Shown here piece by piece: positions 7,550 to 16,275 of a DNA stretch of 39,254 nucleotides; position 1 is the first letter of the stretch; every line of letters starts with the position of its first letter. Source of the stretch: Mesobacillus foraminis (GTDB taxonomy: Bacteria; Bacillota; Bacilli; Bacillales; Cytobacillaceae); contig NZ_SLVV01000021.1 in the NCBI RefSeq assembly GCF_004340465.1, positions 1 through 39,254 of the forward strand, in the 5' to 3' direction. The position numbers and the translations under genes were made by a program. A model generated the notes under the pieces. That model was not told the DNA's origin. It did no database searches and saw only the letters and a list, made by a program, of their open reading frames with translations.

Positions 7550-9750
7550 CCTGCTTTTTTAATTAATGATTCCCAGTGCGGCCTCGCTTCGGCCCAGGTT
7601 CCCTCCTTTAGCTCGCCCCGATAAAGAAACTGTTCATATTGAGCCGTCAACTGCCCCATATCCCTGCTTGAGAAAAATTGATCGACATACTTGGCATATT
7701 CTCTTAATGTCTGATCCTTCCCCCTCTTAAGCCCGTGGCGCTGCAGCTGCATCAGCAGAACCCGGTAGGCCTCGGGAAAATGCTCCTCTTTTTGGCGCAT
7801 TTTAAAGAGCGTTACATAATAAAACGGAAGCCATTTCTTCCTTGTGAGAAATATAATCGCCAGGATGCCTCCCAACAGAACGCCAGAAATGGTTACATTT
7901 TTCATATTGAGTGAGAGAAGGGTTTTCAAATTCTGGAACCAGCTTGCCATTGATCCACTTGTGGTTGTTCCTGCCGCTTCTACGGGTGTTTCCACTTCAG
8001 GCTTTACAGGTGCCTCTGCAGCAACTTGCTGCTCCTCTTCGGTATCTTCGCTGGTCTCGCTCTCCACTTCATATTCAAATGTAACATTGTCCGAAAAACC
8101 TTGTGTCGGCTCAAAAGGAACCCAGCCAACCCCGGGGAAATAAACCTCCACCCATGAATGGGCATTGTTGTTGGTTACTTCATATACCATTTTGCCGGAC
8201 TTTAATGTTTCTTTATATTCACCCTCGGTATACCCCTTTACCCAGCGGGTGGGAATATCGAGGGTTCTCAGCATGACGGCCATTGCAGTGGAGAAGTTAT
8301 CACAATAGCCGCGCTTGGTTTCAAATAAAAACTGAGCGACATAATCCTCATCTTCACCAGGCATTGCCGCATTTATCTGGTCATAGACAAACCCGTTCAT
8401 GCGGAAATATTCCTCAACAGCCTGGGCCTTGTCAAACCAGGATTCCTTGCCTTCAGTAACCTCAAGCGCAAGCTCTTTAACAGTTGGGGGCAGATTAGAC
8501 GGAAGCTGTGTATAATCAGCAAGAATGGACTCTGACAGATTCTCATCCTCTTCTGCAGAGCTGTTTTGCAGCTCTTTTACCTGGAAGGAAGGAGATCTGT
8601 ATTGAACGGTATAGGAATCCGGTGCAGAGTCCTCAAATTCCTTAAGGGATGAAATCTTCTGTGTGACTTGGTTCAGTCTGTAAAGATAGAAATCATCTGT
8701 CTCGATATTCATGACTCCGTGCGGGTATTGGATGTGTGAGTAGTCCAGGACATTATGGACGGTACTTGTCCGCTTTTTCGACGGCACTGTATCATAAAAA
8801 GACAGCATCGGGGGAACAGTGCCCTCACTAAAATCAAGGGTGTTCGCCCTCTCATCGTCGGCGACCCAGCCCTTTCCGGTATAAATTCCTTTTGTCTCAA
8901 CCTTCCAATAATGCTGTTCTTCAATCTCGGTGGTGAACACCACCTGGTCATCTCCTAAAAAAGCTCCTCCAAGCCTTGAATCATCCGTCCCGTACCCCGC
9001 TCTTTTTATCCCGGCCTGTCCTTCTCCGCTTTCACTGTTAAACGATTTAATAAAGGGGACAGGATCCGGCCAGATCGGTTCTGCTTTCGGAGCCGCATAG
9101 CCTAATGCACTGCTGAGTGCAATCATAACCGCCAGGGGCACCATCCACTTTCTCGTAAAAATGAAACTCTTTTTGATGTTTTCCATTTCTACAAGACGGT
9201 AAAAGGTCAGCATCCCCATGACGAGAAATCCAGCGATTGCCGTCCTGATAATCGCAGCATAGGCATCATAAGGCGTAAAGGTATCCAGGACTGTAATAAA
9301 GATCAGTGTCATGAGGAAAAAGACAAAGATCCTTTTTCTCGTAATCAGCCAGTATTGAATTAAGTAAGCAATGATCCAAAGCAGGGTGAAAAATAGCAGT
9401 GTCCTGAATACATCGTCCAATTCGATCCATTGAGCGTTCCAAATCCGACCAAAATTTGCTTTTAAATCTTTTATAAATGAACCAGCCCAGGAAAAATTCA
9501 AAAGACTTCCTTGATAATAAAGGCTGTGCACACTGTACAAGATGTACAGAGACTTGATACAAAAGCCTGCAAAAGCGCGCACTCCAAGGAGCGATAAAAG
9601 GAGTGCGATGAAAACAAAGACGATAAACACCCCTATATTCCCGGTTTCAGTCAGCTCCTTCACCGGCCTTAACCATTCCCATATGAGAAGAAAGCTTAAG
9701 CCATACAATAATAGGAGACCAAAATCAAACCTGTTCAAATGAGCCTTCAT
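7546..9750 (-). CDS. yebA: Transglutaminase-like membrane protein (TgpA/YebA family)
   Basis: Large membrane protein (734 aa) with a cluster of N-terminal hydrophobic helices (about 1-200), an extracytoplasmic transglutaminase-core domain, one late membrane helix (about 605-625, ISGVLLGGILAIIFLT) and a cytoplasmic tail resembling DUF4129. The transglutaminase catalytic triad is visible: Cys in KRGYCDNFSTAMAVML, His in NNNAHSWVEVYF and Asp/Glu in GWVPFEPTQGF. Length agrees with B. subtilis YebA. The ATG has GGAGGTGA upstream and overlaps the stop of the DUF58 gene by ATGA, indicating translational coupling. The MoxR-DUF58-transglutaminase trio is a widespread conserved operon. Its substrate is unknown; protein cross-linking or proteolysis at the envelope is inferred from the fold only. 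Confidence 0.88.
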   Translation of the reverse strand: MKAHLNRFDFGLLLLYGLSFLLIWEWLRPVKELTETGNIGVFIVFVFIALLLSLLGVRAFAGFCIKSLYILYSVHSLYYQGSLLNFSWAGSFIKDLKANFGRIWNAQWIELDDVFRTLLFFTLLWIIAYLIQYWLITRKRIFVFFLMTLIFITVLDTFTPYDAYAAIIRTAIAGFLVMGMLTFYRLVEMENIKKSFIFTRKWMVPLAVMIALSSALGYAAPKAEPIWPDPVPFIKSFNSESGEGQAGIKRAGYGTDDSRLGGAFLGDDQVVFTTEIEEQHYWKVETKGIYTGKGWVADDERANTLDFSEGTVPPMLSFYDTVPSKKRTSTVHNVLDYSHIQYPHGVMNIETDDFYLYRLNQVTQKISSLKEFEDSAPDSYTVQYRSPSFQVKELQNSSAEEDENLSESILADYTQLPSNLPPTVKELALEVTEGKESWFDKAQAVEEYFRMNGFVYDQINAAMPGEDEDYVAQFLFETKRGYCDNFSTAMAVMLRTLDIPTRWVKGYTEGEYKETLKSGKMVYEVTNNNAHSWVEVYFPGVGWVPFEPTQGFSDNVTFEYEVESETSEDTEEEQQVAAEAPVKPEVETPVEAAGTTTSGSMASWFQNLKTLLSLNMKNVTISGVLLGGILAIIFLTRKKWLPFYYVTLFKMRQKEEHFPEAYRVLLMQLQRHGLKRGKDQTLREYAKYVDQFFSSRDMGQLTAQYEQFLYRGELKEGTWAEARPHWESLIKKAG

Positions 9751-10964
9751 CGGCTGTTCACCTCCGAAAAAGCCTCAGCAAAGCGGCCATCCTGGACAAT
9801 GGTCACACGAATTCCCCTTGAGACAGCGGAAGCTTTTAGGGCAATTTCCCGCTGGGTGGGCCGATCCTTTTTCCCTTTGATCAAGAAAATCGACATACTG
9901 CCATTCCTTCGGGAGTAGTAAGCGGCCTTATCTAGCAGGGATTGTGTAAGCCGGGAAGTCACCAGCATCATCGCCTGGTGCTGCCGGCCCATAAAGGTCT
10001 CCCCTTCGAGAACCTGGTCAAATGGAACAGGACTTGAGGCCGTTATTTTAGCAAGATGGTAAAACAGCTGCTTTTGCTGGGCTTCACCGCCGCGGGTAGG
10101 AAACAGTACTCTTTCGCGGCTAACCGTCAGCAGACCCGCCTGGGCCCCTTTTCTTAAAATCGCTCTCGTAATGGAAGCAGTAAAAGAGACCACCGCTTCA
10201 AAACATTCTTCAGGAGCGCAGTCCATGGCAACCATTACATCATGTGATTGCCGCTGCTCAAACTCCTTCGTCATAAAATCATTCCGTTTGGCCGTGGCCT
10301 TCCAATTGATCCATGAAAAGCGGTCACCAGGCTGATATTCGCGAACTCCAACCGACATGGACGTGTCCCTGCTGAGTCTCTCATTTGTGGCTGTCATGCC
10401 CTGGTCAAACTGATTCTCTGCAGGCCGGTATATGAGCTCTTCATAGGGCGGATACACGAGGATTTTATCCTGTGCAGGCAGCATTTTTTCTTTTTCGATC
10501 AATCCGAGAGGGTCCCCTGTCTTTAACCGGATTCCCTTGATATGATGCTCTCCCCTTGGGAGACTTCCAATGCTGTATTTATAGCTCAGCTTTGTTTTAA
10601 ACCCGGGAAATAGGATTGTTTTAGCTTCAGAGTTTTTCAGTACGCCGGATAGGGACTTCTCCATACTTTCCTCGAGAATCACATAAAAGAGCGGGAACCT
10701 GAAGCGCCTTTCAAGCTGCAACTCGGCTTTTACTGCTTCCCCCGCACTAAACTCATACTGTGGCAGCTTCCTCTCGCCACTGTAATCAGCCAGCGGATAA
10801 AGCGATAATCCAAGACCATAAAGCGCAAATGGCAGAAAACTGTAAAACAAAAACCAGCTGACGAACCCTCCCTGGAACATGGCATAGGAGAAGGTAATCA
10901 GAATTAAAATAAACAAAGTCAGCAGTTTCCAGAATTCTTTAAGCTTTTGCAGATATTTTTTCAT
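9747..10964 (-). CDS. yeaD: DUF58 domain protein (YeaD)
   Basis: 405-residue protein with two N-terminal hydrophobic helices (about 12-55) and a DUF58 domain. The signature is VGVREYQPGDRFSWINWKATAKRNDFMTKE (given here as VGVREYQPGD then INWKATAK), followed by a vWA-like fold with VMVAMDCAPEE. Such proteins pair with MoxR AAA+ ATPases, and the two are thought to act together as a metal-binding chaperone-type unit. The start lies one base after the stop of the MoxR gene, and the stop overlaps the start of the transglutaminase gene (ATGA), so the three genes form one operon. The precise role is unknown. Confidence 0.87.
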   Translation of the reverse strand: MKKYLQKLKEFWKLLTLFILILITFSYAMFQGGFVSWFLFYSFLPFALYGLGLSLYPLADYSGERKLPQYEFSAGEAVKAELQLERRFRFPLFYVILEESMEKSLSGVLKNSEAKTILFPGFKTKLSYKYSIGSLPRGEHHIKGIRLKTGDPLGLIEKEKMLPAQDKILVYPPYEELIYRPAENQFDQGMTATNERLSRDTSMSVGVREYQPGDRFSWINWKATAKRNDFMTKEFEQRQSHDVMVAMDCAPEECFEAVVSFTASITRAILRKGAQAGLLTVSRERVLFPTRGGEAQQKQLFYHLAKITASSPVPFDQVLEGETFMGRQHQAMMLVTSRLTQSLLDKAAYYSRRNGSMSIFLIKGKKDRPTQREIALKASAVSRGIRVTIVQDGRFAEAFSEVNSR

Positions 10965-10965
10965 C

Positions 10966-11919
10966 TTACTTCACTAGCCTTTGTACAGGGACAGGGACCC
11001 TGGCGATCACCCGGTTCACTACTTCCTCTGCCTCAATCCCTTCGAACCTTGCTTCTGATTTCAGGATAATCCTGTGCGCGAATACGAATGGAGCTAAATA
11101 CTGGACATCATCCGGTATGACAAAATCCCTGCCGGACATAAAAGCCAGTGCCTGGGAAGCTTTCATCAATGAAATGGAACCCCTCGGGCTAACCCCCAGA
11201 TACACGCTTGAATGTACACGCGTCATGGAGGCCAGATCGACGATGTACCTTTTAATAGAATCATCAACATAGACTTCCTTTATTTCCTTTTTGAGCTTCC
11301 GCAGCTCTTCCAGGGAAACAACAGGCTGCAAATCATCGATTGGAGGCACCTTTTGCGCCCGGCTCAGCACCTCTATTTCCTCATCCAAATCCGGATAGCC
11401 CATTTTCATTTTTAAGAGAAAGCGGTCCAGCTGTGCTTCTGGAAGCGGGTAAGTACCTTCATATTCAATCGGGTTCTGGGTTGCCATGACAAAGAATGGG
11501 CTCTCAAGCTCATGCGTGACTCCATCTACCGTCACACTGCTTTCCTCCATCCCTTCCAGCAATGCCGACTGGGTCTTGGGTGAGGTCCTGTTAATTTCAT
11601 CCGCTAAAATAATATTTCCAATGATGGGTCCAGCCCGAAACTGGAATTCCATTTCCCTCGGGTTATATATGGATACCCCAGTCACATCAGACGGGAGCAG
11701 ATCGGGTGTAAATTGAATTCGCCGGAACTCGGCACTGACTGACTTCGCCAGGGCTCTCACCATCATCGTCTTCCCCACACCAGGAACATCTTCAAGGAGA
11801 ACATGCCCGCCTGAAAGAAGCGCCACAAGACTCAGCTCAGCAACGTTGCGTTTACCAGTCATAACCTTTTCAATATTTTGCAGGATTCTTTCGATTGTCG
11901 GATTCATTTCGCTTCGCAC
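10966..11919 (-). CDS. yeaC: MoxR-family AAA+ ATPase (YeaC)
   Basis: AAA+ ATPase, 317 residues, first gene of the operon with yeaD and yebA. Visible motifs are Walker A LLEDVPGVGKTMMVRALA, Walker B NIILADEINRTSPKTQSALL, the sensor segment FFVMATQNPIEYEGTYPLPEAQLDRFLLKM and the C-terminal lid LGVSPRGSISLMKASQALAF. MoxR ATPases act as chaperones that mature or activate partner complexes. The frame is open further upstream to 11994, but GTG at 11917-11919 follows GGGGAGG with 7 nt spacing, and the resulting MRSEMNPTIERIL matches family length (about 320 aa), so it is the preferred start. A TATAAT -10 lies about 75 bp upstream. Confidence 0.88.
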   Translation of the reverse strand: MRSEMNPTIERILQNIEKVMTGKRNVAELSLVALLSGGHVLLEDVPGVGKTMMVRALAKSVSAEFRRIQFTPDLLPSDVTGVSIYNPREMEFQFRAGPIIGNIILADEINRTSPKTQSALLEGMEESSVTVDGVTHELESPFFVMATQNPIEYEGTYPLPEAQLDRFLLKMKMGYPDLDEEIEVLSRAQKVPPIDDLQPVVSLEELRKLKKEIKEVYVDDSIKRYIVDLASMTRVHSSVYLGVSPRGSISLMKASQALAFMSGRDFVIPDDVQYLAPFVFAHRIILKSEARFEGIEAEEVVNRVIARVPVPVQRLVK

Positions 11920-11993
11920 TCTTTTTCCTCCCCGGCCTTCATTTATAGTTAAATTTTCGATCATTAAAATCAGACTTGTCTCTGTTCTACTCA

Positions 11994-12024
11994 ATTATAC
12001 GATAAATTCACTATTTTCTGTAAA
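11994..12024 (-). promoter_or_regulatory. Promoter of the yeaC-yeaD-yebA operon
   Basis: Minus strand: perfect -10 TATAAT (11994-11999) with a -35-like TTTACA or TTACAG 18-19 nt upstream (12018-12024). Confidence 0.55.
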
Positions 12025-12049
12025 AATTAGACCTAATTACGCTATATAG

Positions 12050-12361
12050 TCGTTTCCTATCGAGGAGATTGCAAGAGGCTCCCCTACTAGGCAAAAAGCC
12101 AGAGATCCGGCATAAGCCATAACTCTCCTTTTATACCCTTATTTATCCAAAAAGCGGCCTTTCATTGGGCAGATGTGTTGACAGACTATTGGAAATCTTC
12201 ATCCCTTTGGCTGAGTTTCTTCAGTCTTAAACAGGGAATATACTTTAAGGCGGCCATTTATATGGGCATGGCAGCCATTTAATTTTCAAGGGAGGTGTCT
12301 TTGAGGTTAAGTACAAGACAGTAGTATTAATGAAAATTCATGAAACGGGAGGAGAAAATCA
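12050..12361. other. Intergenic region with a structured element upstream of the SleB-like gene
   Basis: A segment at about 12064-12130 can fold as an outer stem GGAGA/TCTCC around two small hairpins (GGC-AAAAA-GCC and GGC-ATAA-GCC). On the plus strand it is followed by TTTTAT. I do not recognise a riboswitch class. The minus strand also carries a 27-codon reading frame (starting at ATG about 12120) with a too-close GGAGAG. Further on, a weak -35/-10 pair (TTGAGG 12301-12306, TATTAA 12325-12330) may serve the hydrolase gene. Confidence 0.35.
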
Positions 12362-12979
12362 ATGAATTACATAAAGACTTTGGCAGCAGCCGCTGCAATC
12401 ATTTTTATTTTAGGGTTTACCGAAAAGGCAGAAGCGTCACGACATTTAGATGTGGGTTCGACCGGACAGGATGTTACCTACATACAATCTATGTTAAAAA
12501 AGCTAGGATACTTTAACACAGATACAACGGGTTATTATGGTCCAGTTACGGCCAGTGCAGTCGAGCAATTTCAGCAGGATTTTGGAGTCGTGGTAACTGG
12601 AGGCGTTGGACCCAAAACGGCAGAAATGCTTAACAATGCCGAATTGATGGCCCGTGTTGTCCATGGAGAAGCAAGAGGAGAAAGTTATGAAGGACAAGTA
12701 GCAGTAGCCGCAGTCATCCTTAATCGTGTCCAATCCGGTGACTTTCCCGATTCGATAAGCGAAGTAATTTTTCAGCCTAATGCTTTTACGGCCATTAACG
12801 ACGGACAGTATTATCTGCAGCCAGATTCCACAGCTTTCAGAGCGGTAAAGGATGCGTTCCTGGGTTGGGATCCTTCCTACGGATCTGTTTATTATTATAA
12901 TCCCGAGCTGGCAACCGACCAGTGGATCTATACAAGGACCGTAACAAATCAAATTGGCAATCACCACTTTGCCTACTAA
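12362..12979 (+). CDS. SleB-like spore cortex-lytic / cell wall hydrolase
   Basis: Secreted 205-residue enzyme predicted to cut peptidoglycan, most likely spore cortex during germination. The signal peptide is about 1-25 (MNYIKTLAAAAAIIFILGF...EA). A peptidoglycan-binding repeat domain follows at about 28-90 (LDVGSTGQDVTYIQSMLKKL ... GYYGPVTASAVEQFQQDFGV), then a Hydrolase_2 (SleB/CwlJ) domain at about 95-205. That domain contains the catalytic-glutamate segment ARVVHGEARGESYEGQVAVA and VILNRV. Domain order matches SleB and YkvT of B. subtilis. The ATG has GGGAGGAG upstream, and a terminator follows. It is divergent from the yeaC operon and is the only strong sporulation marker in the window. 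No convincing sigma-G promoter was found. Confidence 0.85.
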   Translation: MNYIKTLAAAAAIIFILGFTEKAEASRHLDVGSTGQDVTYIQSMLKKLGYFNTDTTGYYGPVTASAVEQFQQDFGVVVTGGVGPKTAEMLNNAELMARVVHGEARGESYEGQVAVAAVILNRVQSGDFPDSISEVIFQPNAFTAINDGQYYLQPDSTAFRAVKDAFLGWDPSYGSVYYYNPELATDQWIYTRTVTNQIGNHHFAY

Positions 12980-13010
12980 ATACATATTGGGTTAATACCT
13001 GCTGGCTATA

Positions 13011-13041
13011 GACGGCCGCACTGCTACCCGCGGCCGTTTTA
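13011..13041 (+). terminator. Terminator of the SleB-like gene
   Basis: Hairpin ACGGCCGC (13012-13019) / GCGGCCGT (13030-13037) followed by TTTTATAA, 33 bp after the stop. Confidence 0.8.
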
Positions 13042-13136
13042 TAACCCTTGCAGGCACAGAGAAGCACCAGGCAATCGGGTGCTTCCATGGAGGAGAAAGG
13101 CATGTAACAGACAGGCAAACTAGCTCAACGCGGCAG

Positions 13137-13550
13137 TCAGACCAGATCATTCACAACTCTTGCAACTTCCTGCTCACCACTCTCCGCCCAGCTGGACTTT
13201 TGCTGAATCGGTGCATCTTTGTCAGCCGGGCTTCTAAATTGCTCCAGGCCACTCGTTGTCAGCACCGCACTGTCCTCACCGTCTACCTCCACATCTTCAA
13301 CATGCTTCAGAACAAAAGGGGTCCTGAAGACCAGCAGCGCATTATCGTTATCCATCTCCCCATCCACCACATCGAACGGCAGACGTAAATAAATGGTTTC
13401 CCCCTCCTCGCCGGCTGACAGGGGCTTATCGAACATACCCTGTTCGAAATCCCAATTACCGCCAATGTCGAACCCATGGTTCCTTAGGATTTCGGATACC
13501 TCACCGTAAAGTGCCTTTTTTCCTTCCAATTCAGTTTCAAGCTTAATCAT
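13137..13550 (-). CDS. YugN-like family protein
   Basis: Small soluble acidic protein of 137 residues that resembles the YugN-like family found in Bacillaceae. The N-terminal part (LYGEVSEILRNHGFDIGGNWDFEQGMFDKPL) and the middle (ETIYLRLPFDVVDGEMDNDNALLVFRTPFVLKHVYE-like) fit that family, as does a tail with QSSW-like KSSWAESGEQEV. Function is unknown. ATG start with GGGGGGAAGG upstream. It is monocistronic and convergent with the SleB-like gene. The long repeat tract lies immediately upstream of its start region. The family call is from memory of sequence style and could be wrong. Confidence 0.7.
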   Translation of the reverse strand: MIKLETELEGKKALYGEVSEILRNHGFDIGGNWDFEQGMFDKPLSAGEEGETIYLRLPFDVVDGEMDNDNALLVFRTPFVLKHVEDVEVDGEDSAVLTTSGLEQFRSPADKDAPIQQKSSWAESGEQEVARVVNDLV

Positions 13551-13667
13551 AAGGCCTTCCCCCCTGTTTTCCTTTTGATTTCCATTTCCCTTTCCGCCAT
13601 TCTTTTAAACTGTCTTTAAAAGAATACCAAGGCAGGCACCATCTATTTCAATAGGTATTTCAACGGG

Positions 13668-13960
13668 TCAATTTCGGCTTCATTTGCCCATGATGACCTG
13701 CACTCTGAATCTCTTAATTTAGTTTTCATCTTCATCACCCCGATGAAGACCGGTTCTCCAAATCTCTTGCTTCAATTTGGTCTTCATCACCCCGATGAAG
13801 ACCGGTTCCCCGAATCTCTTACTTCAATTTGGTCTTCATCACCCTCATGAAGACCCTTTCTCCAAATCTCTTACTTCAATTTGGTCTTCATCACCCTTAT
13901 GAAGACCGGGTCTCACAATCTTTTAATTCAGTTTCGGCTTCATCTGCCCCAGCAAAGTCT
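13668..13960. repeat. 52-bp tandem repeat array with internal dyad
   Basis: Units begin with AATCTCTT at 13708, 13761, 13813 and 13865, with a degenerate AATCTTTT at 13917; spacing is 53, 52, 52 and 52 bp. A degenerate half copy precedes them (about 13668). Each central unit holds the inverted repeat GGTCTTCATC-ACCCC-GATGAAGACC or a slightly decayed version, so each could form a 10-bp hairpin. A period of 52 is not a multiple of three, so this is not a protein repeat. All parts of the unit are conserved, so it is not a CRISPR array. Confidence 0.85.
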
Positions 13961-14009
13961 TTCTGGCTTTGCCCTCTCCCCTAAAGGCCATCCGATGCCG
14001 TCTTTATAA

Positions 14010-14053
14010 AGAAAAAGACCCCTATAAGTGTTTTAACTTATAAGAGGCCTCCC
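14010..14053 (-). terminator. Terminator of the ZIP transporter gene
   Basis: Minus strand hairpin CCTCTTATAAGT / ACTTATAGGGG followed by TCTTTTTC. Confidence 0.75.
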
Positions 14054-14110
14054 CGTTTTACAAAGGCTGCACGCAGGAAGCTTCTTCCCCTCCATGTCCT
14101 TTGGTTTCAC

Positions 14111-14842
14111 TTATAAAGATAAATCGGTGATAAAGATCATCGTCAATAAACCAAGAACAAAGGCAAAAGTGGCTGACCTTTCATTTCCATCGCCATGGCT
14201 TTCAGGTATCAACTCTTTATAAACGACAAACAGCATCGCACCCGCCGCAAAAGCGAGCCCATACGGAACCAGACCGAGATATTGATCTGTCAACTGCAGC
14301 CCGGCCAACGACGAAATTAATTCAATGACTCCTGTGAAAGCTGTATACAGAAAGGCTTTAGCCCTAGAAACCCGGTTGGCCACGAGAAACAGGCAAACCA
14401 GAAAGCCTTCAGGCAAATTCTGCAAGCCTATTGAAAAGGCAACCAGGGAACCCAGCTCTTCAAATTGACTCGCGTAGCTGACCCCAACTGACAATCCCTC
14501 AGGTATGTTATGGATAGCCATGGCAGTGATTAATAGCAGAGGGTTCGCCTGATGGGAAGGATGATTCCTGTGGTCTGCTTCCACATGCGGCAGCAGCAAT
14601 TCCAGAAGGGTGAGCGTCAGTGTCCCAAGTAATATTCCCAGTGTCAGGACAAGCATATTAGATAGTTTTAGAGTAGCCGGAATCAGGGCATAGGTGGAGG
14701 CAGCCACCATGATCCCTGCACTGTACGCCAGCAAGTTATCCTTAAATCGGTGGGATAGATTGCTTAAAAGCAATGCGGGCACTGCTCCCAGCGCAGTACC
14801 CATAGCACTAATCAATATTCCCAGGTTTACATCCACAGTCAT
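14111..14842 (-). CDS. ZIP-family divalent metal transporter
   Basis: Integral membrane protein (243 aa) with about eight hydrophobic segments and the ZIP metal-binding signatures: TM4 AMAIHNIPEGLSVG, TM5 SIGLQNLPEGFLV and a later KELIPESHGD. A His-rich cytoplasmic loop (PHVEADHRNHPSHQAN) lies between TM3 and TM4. It most likely carries zinc or another divalent cation (iron or manganese possible) into the cytoplasm. The start is uncertain: ATG at 14842 has AAAGGTG only about 2 nt away, while GTG at 14836 has better spacing (8 nt). Single gene with its own terminator; no Zur or Mn box was recognised. Confidence 0.87.
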   Translation of the reverse strand: MTVDVNLGILISAMGTALGAVPALLLSNLSHRFKDNLLAYSAGIMVAASTYALIPATLKLSNMLVLTLGILLGTLTLTLLELLLPHVEADHRNHPSHQANPLLLITAMAIHNIPEGLSVGVSYASQFEELGSLVAFSIGLQNLPEGFLVCLFLVANRVSRAKAFLYTAFTGVIELISSLAGLQLTDQYLGLVPYGLAFAAGAMLFVVYKELIPESHGDGNERSATFAFVLGLLTMIFITDLSL

Positions 14843-15002
14843 CACCTTTTTCTAAACGATTACTGCATTATATGTACAACCCTTTTTTAAAACGACCGAT
14901 TTTTTCTTTTTTACTTATCAGAAGATACTACCTTGCAAAAAGCCTTATTGGCATCCGCTGTTTTCTGAGCTGAGCATGCGTTTGCCTATTGATTTTTCCC
15001 AT

Positions 15003-15036
15003 AAAAAAGGTGCCCAAAGAGTTACCTCAGGACACC
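15003..15036 (-). terminator. Terminator of the sugar ABC transporter operon
   Basis: Minus strand hairpin GGTGTCC...GGGCACC followed by six T, just after the permease stop. Confidence 0.8.
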
Positions 15037-15047
15037 TGTACCGAACA

Positions 15048-16271
15048 TCAAGCTGCTTTGTTTTTATTATAAATATCAAAGGCTACTGCCGCTAAAAGAA
15101 CTAGACCTTTAATTCCCTGCTGCCAGTCAATTCCTAATCCCAAAAGAGACATACCGTTATTCATGATTCCCATCACCAGACCGCCGATTATGGCACCTGG
15201 CACAGTCCCGATGCCTCCGTATGCAGACGCCCCTCCGATGAAGCAAGCTGCAATAGCGTCCAATTCAAACAAATTCCCGGCTTTAGGTGTTGCTGCATTT
15301 AACCGTGCTGCGAAAAGCAGACCTGAAAGGGCAGACAATACACCCATGTTAACAAATACCCAGAAGGTCACCCACTTTGTCTTAACCCCGGATAATAAGG
15401 CAGCTTTTTCATTCCCTCCAATGGCATAGACATGCCGCCCAGTCTTCATCCGATTGGTAAAAAACCTGTAGACGACAATGAGTACAGCCAGAATCACGAG
15501 GATGTTAGGAATGCCTTCATACATAGCAAGCGCGTAGGTAAACAGGTTAAGAACGATGACAATAGCAGCCAGCTTGGCTAAAAACACTCCCTGTGACGAT
15601 GTTTCAAGATTATGTTTCAATTGATTTTGCCGATTTTTGATGTCACCGGCAACAATTAAAATAGAGAGCAGGATTCCTACCAGCAGAGTCGTTATATGGA
15701 TGCCGGATGCACCCCCGAAATCCGGAATGAATCCTGTGCTCATTTTTTGAAAGCTATCCGGGAAAGGTGCGATCGACTTGCCTTCTAAAACAATCATTGT
15801 CAGCCCTCTAAAAATCAGCATGCCCGCAAGCGTGACAATGAAGGCGGGTATTTTTACATACGCAATCCAGAAACCCTGCCACGCGCCAATTAAAGCACCC
15901 GCTGCAAGAGACAGGACAATGGCAACAAATGTTGGCACTTCATAATTGACCATTAAAATAGCAGAGATGGCTCCGACGAAGGCCGCAATGGACCCTACCG
16001 ACAGATCTATATGGCCGGTAATAATGACAAGCACCATTCCAATGGCCAACACGAGAATATAACTGTTTTGCAATATGAGGTTTGTAATATTTAACGGCTT
16101 CAATAATAGACCGTCTGTCAGAATTTGAAAAAGGAGCATGATAAAAATAAGTGAAATGATCATGCTATACTGTCTTACATTGTTTTTCACCAAATTCGCT
16201 AGCATATTTCCATTAGAGCCACCGCCTGCAGCAGGACCTTTTTTATTTGTCTTTTGCACGATTGACTGCAT
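15048..16271 (-). CDS. gguB: Multiple-sugar ABC transporter permease (GguB/MmsB type)
   Basis: Membrane subunit (407 aa) of a ribose/xylose-class sugar importer. Features include hydrophobic helices throughout, GHIDLSVGSIAAFVGA, the coupling-region motif YAIGGNEKAALLSGVKT and GGASAYGGIGTVPGAIIGGLVMG. A hydrophilic insertion in the middle (around GDIKNRQNQLKHNLETSS) is typical of GguB/MmsB rather than of XylH or RbsC. It starts 4 nt after the ATPase stop with AGGGGGTAGGGAC as ribosome site. It works with the GguA-like ATPase and the ChvE-like lipoprotein encoded just upstream. Confidence 0.9.
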   Translation of the reverse strand: MQSIVQKTNKKGPAAGGGSNGNMLANLVKNNVRQYSMIISLIFIMLLFQILTDGLLLKPLNITNLILQNSYILVLAIGMVLVIITGHIDLSVGSIAAFVGAISAILMVNYEVPTFVAIVLSLAAGALIGAWQGFWIAYVKIPAFIVTLAGMLIFRGLTMIVLEGKSIAPFPDSFQKMSTGFIPDFGGASGIHITTLLVGILLSILIVAGDIKNRQNQLKHNLETSSQGVFLAKLAAIVIVLNLFTYALAMYEGIPNILVILAVLIVVYRFFTNRMKTGRHVYAIGGNEKAALLSGVKTKWVTFWVFVNMGVLSALSGLLFAARLNAATPKAGNLFELDAIAACFIGGASAYGGIGTVPGAIIGGLVMGIMNNGMSLLGLGIDWQQGIKGLVLLAAVAFDIYNKNKAA

Positions 16272-16275
16272 GTCC

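Noticed and set aside
13708-13960. CRISPR array
   Set aside because: The whole 52-bp unit is conserved, with no unique spacers, and no cas genes are near.
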